From the NCBI RefSeq assembly GCF_963675165.1, contig NC_087389.1, positions 5,492,120-5,556,119 of the forward strand: a stretch of 64,000 nucleotides of DNA, read 5' to 3'. The stretch is from Halichondria panicea (Eukaryota > Porifera > Demospongiae > Suberitida > Halichondriidae). A program made the translations under genes and the position numbers. Each line of letters opens with the position of its first letter. Within the stretch, counting starts at the first letter, position 1. Below the pieces are notes generated by a model that saw only the letters and a list, made by a program, of their open reading frames with translations, made no database searches and was not told the origin of the DNA. This document shows, one piece after another, positions 21,922-33,171 of this stretch.

Positions 21922-22912
21922 ATATGGTGAGCCTTTTGTTTCAAAATGGCGATACAAAATACCATGTGTTGGGTGTCCCAAAAATCAACTCGATTTGTTT
22001 TATCAACTCGATTTTATCGACTTTATCTGGTAGGGATCGACTCAATGTGTTTTATCAACTCGATTTTATCCAGGTAAGGATCGACTCGATGTGTTTTATC
22101 AAGGATCGACTCGATGTCAACTCGATTTTATCTAGTCTCGCGGACCCAATAATTTATATTGGCTGGTCCACGAGACTAATTTATCCAGGTAAGGATCGAC
22201 TCGATGTGTTTTATCAACTCGATTTCGAGAGGATCGACTCGATTCAAGGCCGCTGGGGGAAAAGGCGAGTTTCGAGGGCGGATTGATATCGAGGCTATAC
22301 TCTTGCAACAAAGGCGCTAGGCTCAGACAAAGCACTGAGACTCTTGAGTCCACAGGCAGGCCTACAGCAGGTCAGAGTAGCTGACCTTCCAGGTACGCTT
22401 GCAGAAGGTCACAGCAGCTTACTTGTGCTAGATCACAGTAAATTAAATCACTAAATGCTTGTCTACTTGACTCTTGAGTTCATGAAACATAGCAAGTAGC
22501 TGCTGTGTGATCTCAGGCTCAGAAGGTCCCCATCTGAGCTACTCTGAGCTGCTGTGTAGGCGTGCATGTGGCCTCAAGAGTCTCAGTGCCCCTTGTCTGA
22601 GCCTAGCGCCGCGCCTTTGTGAGTACAGCCATAGATAGCCTAGATATCAAGCCGCCCTCGAAACTCGAGTTGATCCTTACCTGAAAAAAATTGAGTTGAT
22701 AAAACACATCGAGTCGATCCTTACCTGGATAAAATCGAGTTGATTAAACACATCGAGTCGATCCTTACCTGGATAAAATCAAGTTGATATAACACATCGA
22801 GTCGATCCCTACCAGATAAAGTCGATAAAATTGAGTTGATAAAACAAATTGAGTTGATTTTTGGGACACCAACATATTTTGTATCGCCATTTTGAAACAA
22901 AAGGCTCACCAT
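21922..22912. mobile_element. Giant foldback element of about 1 kb
   Basis: Left arm (GGTGAGCCTTTTGTTTCAAAATGGCGATAC...) and right arm (its complement) extend about 330-390 bp each. Arms contain tandem units of ATCGACTCGATGTGTTTTAT. The inner part is also inverted (GCTAGGCTCAGACAA and its complement near 22600). Flanks share ACATAGATA (about 21911-21919 and 22912-22921), a likely target duplication with one base of ambiguity. No long open frame. Confidence 0.85.
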
Positions 22913-23099
22913 ACATAGATACTATAAATTACTGTGGTTGCAAGGTAGCCTCGATTCCAGGCCGCTCTCAATTGAGAAAGACTGCCTGGTATACATTGTC
23001 TGCGCATGTGTCAGTTGCCCCAAGATTCTTAGGGATCGAGATATCTTAGTAAATTAGTCAGTATAATTATTGTATATTTTACAATGATATCATTGCACA

Positions 23100-23400
23100 A
23101 ATCACAGCAGTTTTAATAAAATAACACAGCTACTTACAACATTTACGACCTAGACTAGTGACTAGTTTTGTTGTGATGGCTTCTACTTCTGTTCTACTCT
23201 TGCTCAAGCTCTCTCCAGTGTTGAAAAGTCAGATTTTGTCTTCTTTTGTACTGTGGTAGAGTGGTAGGCGTTTTTCTGTCAGTACCGACCGGCTCTGGCA
23301 AATCTACTTGCTTCCAGACACTTGTTTGATGCCATCTCAGTAAGATCAGTGCTCCTCGTATGAGCCTAGAGTTGTGATGGCGATTTCTCTCTCTTGACAC
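23100..23400 (+). pseudogene. RecQ-like or DEAD-type helicase fragment (Walker A)
   Basis: At 23262-23330 the plus strand reads FLSVPTGSGKSTCFQTLV, a helicase motif I (Walker A). The frame closes at TGA directly after; one base shift would restore FDAIS before a GTAAGA donor-like site. Upstream a different frame reads LLKLSPVLKSQILSSFV, where family members have a Q-motif helix. Both shifts suggest a decayed fragment. Only the Walker A block is convincing, so identity beyond a superfamily 2 helicase is inference. Confidence 0.4.
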
Positions 23401-23444
23401 TAAATAGTTTTATCAACCACGGGTGACCATAGTACAAAAGGTTA

Positions 23445-23834
23445 CCGTATATGCTCGATCAGAGGCCGCTCTTGTATAAAGGCCGCACTCAAATAGTAGC
23501 CTCCCTTGCTAGCAAAATGAAACATTTAGTAGCCGCTCTCAAATAGTAGCCTCAGTGAACTTTGACTCTAGCATTTCTGCACGTGGCAGCCAAAAAAATT
23601 ATTAGCAGCTAGCTACATGTACGTAGCTACAAGTAGCAGCTTGTTAGTGCTTCACAAAGACTTTCTCATGGCAGAGTTCAAGTTTATGCAGGTGAAAACA
23701 ACTTTTGATGACAAACTAAATTATCTGGAGCTAATAAACGCCGCTCTTGAACAGTGGCCTCTCTTGAATTGTAGCCTCCTCTTCCAGCAAAATGAAACAT
23801 TTAGTAGCCGCGGCTCCTGATCAAGCATATACGG
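23445..23834. mobile_element. MITE CCGTATATGCT(C/T)GATC family, reverse orientation
   Basis: Same family as 16455-16865 but inverted; ends CCGTATATGCTCGATCAGAG and GATCAAGCATATACGG, TA on both sides. Confidence 0.95.
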
Positions 23835-23957
23835 TAATTGTTAATTACAAAGAGTTTTACTAACAAATTTACTATTGAATCCACCCACGCGCAAACAGTG
23901 GTTACCAGGCCCTCTGGTGAGAGGGGCTGGGAATGAGGCTAGTTGCAAGGCTCTGCT

Positions 23958-24027
23958 TAGTTGGGCGGAGTCCAACCAAAGCTGCGCTCCCTCATGAGCG
24001 AAGCGTTGGTTGGACTCCGCCCAACTA
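23958..24027. mobile_element. 70-bp foldback element with 9-bp target duplication
   Basis: Ends TAGTTGGGCGGAGTCCAACC and GGTTGGACTCCGCCCAACTA. Flanked by GGCTCTGCT (23949-23957, 24028-24036). Block 4 has the empty site AAGGCTCTGCTAATGCAC near 43000. Confidence 0.95.
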
Positions 24028-24036
24028 GGCTCTGCT

Positions 24037-24583
24037 AATGCAGACTTGAAACAACAATGATGGTCATTCATTACCCACTCCCTGAGTTTTTGCATGCAGC
24101 AAAATTAACATGTGTATAAAACTTTATGTTATGTAGCTTTGACATATCAACCGAGGCATCAGCACCTTTTCATTTTTAATAACTTGTATTTGGGCTTTGT
24201 TCAACAAAGAAAGGCGTTGTTTGTTTTCTAAAGTAAGGGAATTCCCCAAACTGTACGGATAGGTGGGGCTCATCCATAATTATGCACACCGTATTTCTTG
24301 TGGCTGTGCACCTCTTAATCACCCACACCATCCTTTCTCCTTTCAACAACATTTGTAGGTCACTGTCACCAGGTAAAAGCAAAGAACTGATCAGCTCTAA
24401 ATGTATGCAGTCTAAGTCCAGACATTAGCAATGTCAGTGAGTGCATATAATCACAGGCTACTGCATAGATCTAATTATAATTATACAAAGCTATAACTGA
24501 AGTGGATGTGTATGAGCATGACCTCCTATAAACTACTGCATAATTATAGTCTTCTTAAGTTACAGCTCTCCCTCCCCATGTAG
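24037..24583. other. Region upstream of membrane-gene copy 2; no supported exon
   Basis: An upstream exon of the membrane gene is expected here, as the first visible exon starts with an acceptor, but none is certain. A minus-strand open frame (24176-24382, 68 codons) is interrupted by a deletion in block 4 and is not supported. Confidence 0.4.
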
Positions 24584-25634
24584 GGCAAGCGTCCGATAGC
24601 TCAGAGCAAGGTTGTCTTTATCTCACTCCTAGTGGTGGACATGCTCAACACCATCCTGCAAGAGACCATCACACTCTCCAAGGGTGATCGAGTAGCAAGT
24701 GCCCGAGCTGCCATCGTTGTCTTTGTTCTCTGTATGATTATATTATTTGGCCCGTTAACGATTGGCCATTATGTCTATCTCTGCATAGCAAGAAAAATCC
24801 AGTCAATTTTATTACATCTCTCCTTGAAATTATGGGAGTGCTTTTCTTTTTCTATGGCAACAATATCACAAGTATTATCAACAGCTGGAGAATTGAGTTA
24901 GGTTGTGACTCTCAATGCGTCCTCGATAATCAAATAGCAGCTGCTTTCTCTTTGGGGATGTCTCTAATCATTGTTCAGATAGTTCCGTCAGTTCTGAAAA
25001 AGTTGTTAAAGTTGCTGAAGAGAAAACAACAACATGTGAAGAAAACAAGATCGCCTGATTGGTACACTGCACTTGATTGGTACACTGCGCTTTATTTGAT
25101 CACGATGTTTATCAAGAATCAACACCATCTACTCGGCTACTATTGTTGGGATGACACAATCCACTGATTTCTGCAGCAGCTGAAGTTGCTGCAAGTTCAG
25201 TTTTCCTGTCCGTTTGTGTTCTACTGGGAATTGCTAGCGATTTAATCGATTATTTCTATGCTTTGGACACAAATTTAAAGAGCAACAAAGAATACATCGA
25301 CAAGTCATTCAATCAATTGGTAACTATCGGCATGATTCTTATTGTCACTATTTGCCTTCCCTTTTATTTACTGGCCGATAATTTCCAGCCTCTCGATTGT
25401 GCGTTCAGTTGTGACACTATTGTTGCTAATGCGACCATCAGCACAACCACATGCAACCGGACGGCCAACAGTGGAGTTAGACTGGGGTTTACCCTAACCA
25501 CGCTTATTATCATCCTCATCTTCTCCAGTGTTTATTTCTATCATGTTCGATTAGCTGAAATAAATCGAAAGAAGCTGAAGAGTAACATTGTTATAGCTAA
25601 TTACTGGGAAAGAAACAGTGGTGTAGAATTTTAA
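24584..25634 (+). pseudogene. Multi-pass membrane protein, copy 2, frameshifted
   Basis: The coding stretch starts after a CATGTAG acceptor with GKRPIAQSKVVFISLLVVDM and runs through hydrophobic segments. It stays open across the basic linker (VLKKLLKLLKRKQQ), unlike copy 4. It then has an 18-bp in-frame repeat of DWYTAL and small indels near 25114-25180 (AAGAATC for AAGATC, GCAGCTGAAG for GCAGCACTGAAG) that break the frame. The last part (about 25263-25634) is open again through the Cys/Asn-rich loop, with N-glycosylation-type sites, and the final membrane segment. A base change (AARK to RKIQ near 24800) also reduces the third segment. 5' exons are not identified. Confidence 0.7.
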
Positions 25635-26362
25635 ATTTTCCACAAGTTGTATTGTCATAATTATATGCTTTTTCTCAGAATTAACTATAATCAGGAGTAG
25701 CTATACATAAAGCTAATCAAAATTAATGATTCAATAATTATGTATAGGTCTGCAGTGCGAGTGATATAGGTCTGAAGTGGTGGGGTCCATATTAATTGTG
25801 CCCATTATATATCACTCCTAAAAGGGGTGGGGCTGGTCTTGCAGGTACACCGTTATAGGAATGCTATGAACTTTATACTTCCAACTTTAAATTATTAGGT
25901 ATATATTGAAGAGTCTCACACTAGGCCCTGATAACATTATTTTTACCCATTAATTCTCAGATCGAAAAATGTGCCTATTATTAAAAATCCAAAAATGCGA
26001 CATAATAATTATAGACAAAATTAAAACGTATACATAAACACAGCACACATGCAAAGCTAATTTTATAACTGACACATGTACACGACATAATTAATATAAT
26101 CATGATTCTCATAATATTGGTGATAATCCACCTTCAAGCTATGAAAATGTCGTTATGCAAAACTTAATGTAATGATCTTTACCAAAAATGGACATTGATG
26201 CTATTTATCTTTAGACACCTATTATGCTAAAATTATTCCGAGCATAATTTATCAGGGCCTACATTACACACTGTGCATATGGCAAATGACACTATCATTA
26301 GTAACATACAAATCTTGAGTATAAGCAATAAAAATAATGAACAGTTTGTGCTATGCTAATAA
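25635..26362. other. Spacer between convergent gene copies
   Basis: AT-rich 3' flanks as at 14030-14513; lacks the MITE present in block 1. No gene seen. Confidence 0.5.
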
Positions 26363-27379
26363 TTATTTATTTATTTCTGATGTGTTCCGAGTTTCACCTT
26401 TGACCCTCAGCGAGTCCCCATCCAACTTGCCATGGTGACTATGGGACGGACTTTGACCTGGGCTTGATACTGATTTGATCTCTGTCGGGTTGTCATAACG
26501 ACTGTATTCTGGAAACTCGGTAATAGTTTTAGAGAACTTGACTTTCGGAGCCGATCTCCTAGCGTCTCTACAGTGTGTGGGCGTGTGTGGGTGGGGGGTA
26601 ATTTATAAAGAACAGAAATAATGCTGCAACTAAAGTGACTGCTATAGTGTACACACACGATTGGTAATACACAGTGACACTAGCAAGTGTATGCAATGGC
26701 CGAGTGGTCTCCCAGTAAAGTGTAGGGATAACTCACTCTGTGTGTCTCTGGCTCCTGGAGGACGTCTCACTCTTGCTATCAGCCTGGGCACAGAAATCAA
26801 ACAATGTAGGTGGCTACTAAATAAGTGTATGCTGTTTGTTACATTGAAACCTGTCTATACCCTACAACTAGCCTCTATAATACAGCCAGGTTAATGGCTC
26901 CATAGCATGTGTTTGGACCTGTGTTAGCAGGCCACCCTCTATAATACAGCCAGGTTAATGGGCCCCAAAGTTTCCATAGCATGTGTTTGGACCTGTGTTA
27001 GCAGGCCACCCTCTATAATACAGCCAGGTTAATGGGCCCCAAAGTTTCCATAGCATGTGTTTGGATCTGTGTTAGCAGGCCACCCTCTATAATACAGCCG
27101 GGCCCCAAACCTCTGCCTGGTGCATGGCCACTACCAAACAGGTATGCTACAGTGCGTACGTAACTCTACTGTATTGCACACAAGCTACACACATGTACAG
27201 TGTCTCTCACCTCATCTGACTTGCTGTAGAGGCGCTGTATGATAGGAGTGAGGGGGGAGAAGGTTCGGGTCATACTACCACCACGTTTACGAGCCTCTCC
27301 ATTAGCATTCATACGCTGAGCTACTGACGTCATCTGCTTCCTGTGTGTGGTGGGAGAGGTGTGTGTGTGTGTGTGGTGT

Positions 27380-27417
<38 letters not shown>

Positions 27418-29939
27418 GGGGGGGGGGTGCAGTCATAGTGTGTGTATAGGAACACTAGTTATAATTCAAGCATGGACATGTTGCTGTATTTGAACATCTT
27501 TCAGCAGCCATAACTTTAGTACCGTGACCCCAATTTCAAAAATTTGATGATTTTCTGAAAGCTAAGAAAGAGACCTTTCAAATGATGTATTTCAATCCAA
27601 TATTTAGATGTGGTCATAATTCAACTTTGAACTATGGGCTATTATTACATGGTATCGTGCTAAAATTGTCATCTCCCAAAATATCTGGTACCATTTGAAA
27701 GGCCTTTTTCTAAGCTTTCGGAAAATCATAAAATTGGATCCACGGAATTCAAGTTATGACGACTGAACGAGTCCACTAACCAATTGATTAAACGGGGGAC
27801 ATGTACATGTAGTACATACCTGCACATTAATTTATACTATTCACTCACTCTAACACTTCTTGGGGGGTGGCTGTTCGATAGTCAATGGTATTATGGTCCT
27901 CCCCTTTATCTGCCGCCTCATGACCTCTGTCCTTTGACCCTCACGACCTCTTCTTAGCAGCAGGATCCGGGGGTACAGGGGGACGATTGGAGGATCGTTT
28001 AGGGGTAGTGGGTGGTCCAGGGGGCGCCTTCCACACAGGTACTTGACCCATGCTGGGGGGAGGGGGTTGATAATTCACTTTTGGCATCATTTGATAGGTT
28101 ATAAAGAGAGCTACAGAAAACTCTATTTATGACAATTACCGTATACGCTTGATCAGGAGCAGCGGCTACTAAATGTTTCATTTTGCTGGAAGAGGAGGCT
28201 ACAATTCAAGAGAGGCCACGTACTGTTCAAGAGCGGCGTTTATTAGCTCCAAAATATTTAGTTTGTCATTAAATTGTTGTTTATAAACTTAAACTCTGTC
28301 ATGAGAAAGACTTTGTGAAGCACTAACAAGCTGCTACTTGTAGCTACGTACACGTAGCTAGCTGCTGGTAATAATTGTTTTTGGCTGCCACGTGCAGAAA
28401 TGCTAGAGTCAAAGTTCACTGAGGCTAGTATTTGAGAGCGGCTACTAAATGTTCATTTTGCTAGCAAGGGAGGCTACTATTTGGGTGCGGTCTTTATACA
28501 AGAGTGGCTTCTGATCGAGCATATACGGTAATACAAGAGTGCTCTTGTTTGATAAAATTGGGTCAAATGGACCACGGATAATTACTAACTTTGGGCACAA
28601 AGTAATTTCTGAGATATACCCACGGTTATATATACGAACACAAGGAAATAATTACGTGTGTAGAATAATCATTACAGAGTGATTGCACTTACTTCTTATT
28701 GGCTGATGGTGCAGTAGCCCCTCCCCCTCCAGTGGGCGGAGTGTCCTGGTTCATGTGCAGTATTGATGCCATGAGGTCGACGTGATGTTCCCTCATCTTA
28801 GTCAGTCTCTCCTCGTGACTAGTCAGCAGTTTAGTAATGGCAGACTCATGCTCTTTCTCTAGACTGGAGAATGCATCTCGTAACTGTCCATTCTCCTTCT
28901 GTACACTGAGGGGGTGGGGTGGGTGTGGTAAGGGGGAGGGGCTTATTACAGTAACAGTGCAGACAATTGAGTGGTGTAGTTAGGTTATCAACAATTAAAT
29001 ATCTAATACCGTATAGCGGGTAATTTTTGTGGGGCAAAATATTCGTGGTTTTCATGGTTGAACACTAGCTGAACCACCAATATTTTACCCACGAATGAAG
29101 CGACCTTGACCACCTTTACCTGCAGTGAAAGCAGCAACTACGAACATACTATCCACAAAGTGACTAAATATTGCTCAACCACGAATATTTTGCCCCTACT
29201 GAAAATTACGGGCTATACGGTAGACACTAGCAATTCTCCCAGTGACACACTCTCATACAGACTTGCACACACACCACCATACACACACACTACACAATCC
29301 CTAATTAAAGGCCCTCCACTTACATAGCGAGCTGCTCGGCATTGTGTGTCAGTTCTCCGGAGAGTGCCCAACAAGTCTCGTACATCATGAGATAGCGGAC
29401 ACAGATATTCTGACCCATAGCATCGGCCCAGTCCACTGGCTTCTGGTTCTCCCTGTCCGTGTGGACCATGCTGTAGCCAAAGTCCATAAGCAGCTGTGTG
29501 TGGGTGTGTGTGTGTGTGGTGTGTGTGTGGTGTGTGTGTGTGGTGTGTGTGTGAGCGGTGTGGGTGTGTGTGTGTGTCTGTGTGTGTACGTGTGTGGTGT
29601 GTGTGTGGTGTGTGTGAGCGGTGTGTACGTGTGTGTGTGGGGTAGGGGAGAGATACAGCTAGACTTAGAACTCTAAAACCAAAAACATGATTGGAGTTAT
29701 CGTTGCTACAGTAGCTATGTGATACACACGTTTCAGACTTGAGCAAGCACTTATTACACTAACAGCACACATCCACCCACCCACTCATACATCCGCCCAC
29801 TCACCTGTAGATAGTCGAGGTGTCCTCCCTGTGCTGCAAAGTGGGCGGGGGTCACACCGGACTCATCCAGTATCTCCGTCACTTCCGACTGTTCGTTCCT
29901 CTTCTTCACCGTCTTGAGAAGCCACTCAAGGCACTTGGC
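26363..29939 (-). CDS. Synphilin-1-like gene, 3' exons A-G, copy 2, the best preserved
   Basis: Exons A (ends at 29939) to F are all present and open. Exon B keeps Trp where copy 1 has a stop, exon D lacks the 4-base insertion, and exon E keeps the Arg codon. Exon C keeps the coiled coil and the TPPTGGGGATAPSA tail. Exon G (26363-26567) has lost one base in the last codons (GGTGAAACTCGG for GGTGAAAGCTCGG), so the C-terminus changes from ...SSEHIRKK to ...TRNTSEINK. Ankyrin plus coiled-coil order suggests a cytoplasmic scaffold like synphilin-1, which binds alpha-synuclein in vertebrates; its role in this animal is unknown. The 5' exons nearest on the strand are over 20 kb away with other copies between. 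Confidence 0.65.
26865..27112. repeat. Tandem repeat, unit about 72 bp, between exons E and F
   Basis: Just over three units containing CTCTATAATACAGCCAGGTT, AATGGGCCCCAAAG and GTGTTTGGACCTGTGTTAGC. One unit is in block 1, about two diverged units in block 3 and remnants in block 4. Confidence 0.9.
27350..27430. repeat. (GT)n with poly-G, copy 2
   Basis: As at 15296-15430, upstream of exon E. Confidence 0.9.
28139..28528. mobile_element. MITE CCGTATACGCTTGATC family, copy 2
   Basis: Same position in the intron as the element at 16455-16865, hence inherited by duplication; TA flanks. Confidence 0.9.
29009..29220. mobile_element. MITE CCGTATAGCGGGTAATTTT family, copy 2
   Basis: Both ends intact: CCGTATAGCGGGTAATTTT and AAAATTACGGGCTATACGG, TA on both sides. 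Orthologous to 17346-17556. Confidence 0.95.
29498..29645. repeat. (GT)n compound microsatellite, copy 2
   Basis: GTGTGTG with GAGCG and TACG interruptions, between exons A and B. Confidence 0.9.
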
Positions 29940-30473
29940 CTGTCATGTGACGAGCACGTACACCATATAAATGTCATGTGACAAATAGAATAAGTTATGG
30001 ATAGTCTAAGTTAGCAAATAATTATTTCGAAAGTATAGTGGCTATTTTTATTTCTAAATCTCCCCTAAAATGTAGAGGCCGGTGGTTAGTACCAACGACC
30101 ACCACCGACCAGTGTGGGCACATCAATAGCAACCTATAACTAGGTATACACACACGCATGAACAGCTAGTCGGACAATACGCACAATTAGCGTGTGCTAC
30201 AACAATACACAAACAAACAAACTAACAACAACACATTGCTACCAATCAGCACACACTCATCAATACCATAATATTTATAGCTATTTCAAAGAGATACAAA
30301 ATGAATCTTTTGATCGTGAAAATGCATAATTCAAGTTATGAGCACTCAAAGTTAACTATCAAACAGAACCAGTTTGGATAATGACCAAGGTTGGATAACA
30401 ACTCTTTGAACGACAATAACTTGCGTACCTAGGACCTTGGTCTTGCCTGGTGTGTGTGTGTGTGTGTGTGTGT

Positions 30474-30508
<35 letters not shown>

Positions 30509-30780
30509 GGGGGGTTACTACGGTAGATGAATAGCAATGGTATTGTATATAGGAGGGAGGTTGTTAAACACTTTAAATTCCACTACAACATGACCTTAGA
30601 AAGTACAAGTGGTACTGGGGCTCTTTAAACGGCCATAACTTTAGTTGCAATTTCAAATTTTGGGGGATTTTCTGAAAGCTAGGAATCAAATGATATGTTT
30701 AAATTCAAAATTTGGTAGGGGAATAGAACGGAATAGTTAGATCGCAAAGATTTTTTACCGACAAAATATTCTAGTAATAC
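29940..30780. other. Spacer in block 2; no gene
   Basis: 29990-30240 matches 40350-40620 of block 3. 30450-30515 is (GT)n with a G run. The dynein exons encoding the P-loop and DGPIDTLW seen in copies 1 and 3 are deleted here; the join lies near 30428. Confidence 0.55.
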
Positions 30781-30784
30781 GGTA

Positions 30785-31285
30785 GGCCTGGATCTGAGCA
30801 GTAACACATCTTCATGTTTGTTAGGGTACTTCAGTTTCAGATGACCGGCTGCCACCAACACTGACTCGACTGCACGCATGCCTACAGTGTACAATAGTGA
30901 GTAGGTCGAGTATACAGTACAGTGGGTTGTACCCACCATAGTCAGAATGGAGTTGGCTGGAGAGTTGCTCTGAACACAGTCCATAGGTCATGACAATCTT
31001 GATGGCCAGATTACGAGCATCCACAAAACCATAAGAGTAGAGAGATCTCTCCAATCATGGCATAGTCTGGCACCATCATGGCCACTGTACGAAACAACAC
31101 CTACAGAGAGAAATATTGAAATGCATAGAGGCTAAATAGAAAGTACCGATAGTTACCTTTAGATTGTCTGGTAGTTCAGAGCAGCCAGCATAACCTGGGT
31201 TCATAGTTCATGGTGATGCAGACAAAGCACGATGGCCGCAGGTTTAGAGTAGTGCCCTCAAATACAAATGTCTTTAGACGAGTTT
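30785..31285 (-). pseudogene. Dynein heavy chain fragment, copy 2
   Basis: Three of the five exons of copy 1 remain (TFVFEGT.., MVPDYAM.., [10 protein letters not shown]..). The third is cut after EDVLLLRS. The CATGAAC-type duplication (about 31199-31213) breaks the frame as in copies 1 and 3. The P-loop exon and the following one are missing. Confidence 0.8.
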
Positions 31286-31381
31286 TCACTGCTCTCAAGA
31301 TGGACAAAATGTATAGAGTAATTATAGGGATTGTTGAACGGCCATAATAATTATAATTATATAGATAATAAAATTATACTA

Positions 31382-31737
31382 CCGTAAGACCTCGATTTAA
31401 GGCGACCCTCCAAATATGCGACACCCAGGAGCTTCAGCAATTTTCTGACCTCTAAAAGTAGCGACAGCTACGTTGATAATTATTTTTTAATGTCGCGTTC
31501 TAAATAGAGGTAGATGTAGCCACTCCCTAGCCTCGATTGTAGCCCACTGGAAAATCAGTGTTTTTAAGCGGCCTGAAATCGAGGCAAGTAGACTCTGTAA
31601 AGTTACCTCCAATTAGATGCAACCCTCTAAACATGCGACACCAGGGCTTCAATATAATTTTTTAACCTCCAAAAGATGCGACCTCTGGCTTCGTAATTAT
31701 TTTTTAAAAAGTGTCGCTTTAAATCGAGATCTTACGG
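31382..31737. mobile_element. MITE CCGTAAGACCTCGATTTAAG family, copy 2
   Basis: Ends CCGTAAGACCTCGATTTAAG and TTTAAATCGAGATCTTACGG, TA flanks; orthologous to 21197-21550. Confidence 0.95.
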
Positions 31738-32005
31738 TATGAACCTACAGCATTCTCTAGGATGCTCCTCTCCTGGTTCTCCACTGACTTGTGATACAGC
31801 TACTCACCACACAGCCTCATCTGACAACACACCTGAAACAAGGGACAACAATTTGTTATAATTATGTTGGAGAACAATAAATACTGTAATAGTGCTGCTC
31901 ACAAGCATCACTTACAGGAAGATAGACTCTTTAAGCCTGCAATCAGTATCCTGTAGTCTCTTCATTCTTGCTTTATTTTCGTTTCTGATCCACGTGGCAT
32001 GATGT

Positions 32006-32791
32006 TAGCCTCTACACAGGCTCTCCTTTTTCTGTTCTTTATCACAATCGTTCAATAAGATAAAATACTGTATTAATCGTTCAATGAGATAAAATACGAT
32101 ATTAATTGGAGGAATAAAGAAAGAAATAGACGTAGAGTTAGGAAAAAGGAGAGCCTGTATCGGGAAGTCGCGTGAGGGTAGAAGGGTGGTAGAAGGGTGA
32201 AAATGAGCGTGGGCATACTGAGCTAGAGATGTTGGACTGCCCACGCAGAGATCTATGACTAACTAAAACTTTGCCTGCAGCAAGCTGGACATGGACTTGG
32301 AACTGGAAGTTTGCAAGCACTATAGCTAGCTATACCTTAGGCTTAGCTAGATGATCTACTAGTAATATGTGTTCAGATTCTATCAGACTATCACCTTTTC
32401 TTGTGTCTTTCTACATGCTATTATATAGTCTACTGATAGTATAGATCAAGAATAGCTTAGTCATCATTATCATATAGCAGGTAGCTACTGCCACCAGAGC
32501 TGGCCACGCTGGTTCTCTGATCTGACTTGCAGCACAGCTAGCTTGGTGGTTGTCTCATGCTCAGTACAGTCTTATTAACTCTGAATGCGTGGGAGAATAT
32601 CTTACGTCATGATTGTGGGCTACATATCGCCCACGTTCATAAAAATCCTTGTGGATCACGCGATTTCCCAAACCAGGCCTTACTTTTTCTTAACTGTACG
32701 CCCATTTCTTTCTTTGCTGCCTCACTATGTCTTTTATGCATGGATGAACAGTGACAACAGCAAGAAAAAGTAAGGCCTGGGATCGAGGCTA
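32006..32791. mobile_element. 786-bp foldback element with 9-bp target duplication
   Basis: Starts TAGCCTC and ends GGCCTGGGATCGAGGCTA. Flanked by GCATGATGT (31997-32005, 32792-32800). The related site near 8700 (GCATGATGCTAGCC) has no insert. Two internal hairpins are visible: CAGGCTCTCCTTTTTC with its complement near 32145, and CCAGGCCTTACTTTTTCTT with its complement near 32765. No long frame. Confidence 0.85.
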
Positions 32792-32825
32792 GCATGATGT
32801 CTAGCTAGCTAGTACGAGGGGGAGT

Positions 32826-32889
32826 GGGAGAGGGAGGGGCTGGTGGTTCATTTCCAAATAAACACCAGCCCCTCCCCCTCCCACTAGAA
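32826..32889. repeat. GC-rich hairpin, copy 3
   Basis: GGGAGAGGGAGGGGCTGGTG pairs with CACCAGCCCCTCCCCCTCCC around a loop of about 20 bp. Confidence 0.85.
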
Positions 32890-33171
32890 AAGGGGCGGGT
32901 GGACAGGGTCAAAAGGTCACTAATGAATTATCACGTGAGCTTATGTTTTGTGCAGTAAATTTGCAAGTTTGACTGCACATCGCGCCCTGATTCTTGTGAT
33001 AAAGTAGCCCCTTCATGTTACTGCTGCTGCAAATTAGTTAACTTTTAGCTACTGCGCCCCTCCAGAGAAATCGTGCAGTGCCTAAAAGGGGTGACCTCTC
33101 ACAAAGGTCGTAGTTCTGTATGTCAAACTGACCTCTGACCTTTATAAAGTAGAAGCTATCGTGCTGTAGAG

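Larger units (their letters stand above)
24028..32005. repeat. Amplified block 2
   Basis: Order as in block 1: membrane-gene copy 2, synphilin-like exons G to A, dynein copy 2. The upstream part (24028-24583) matches 43000-43854 of block 4, apart from the 327-bp insertion there and a deletion. Confidence 0.85.

Noticed and set aside
21922..22912. Possible viral or plasmid origin (large palindrome)
   Set aside because: Flanking duplication, repeat-filled arms and no replication gene fit a foldback element better.
24176..24382. Minus-strand frame of 68 codons upstream of membrane-gene copy 2
   Set aside because: The corresponding block 4 sequence has a deletion that breaks it, no splice sites fit, and no motif is recognised.
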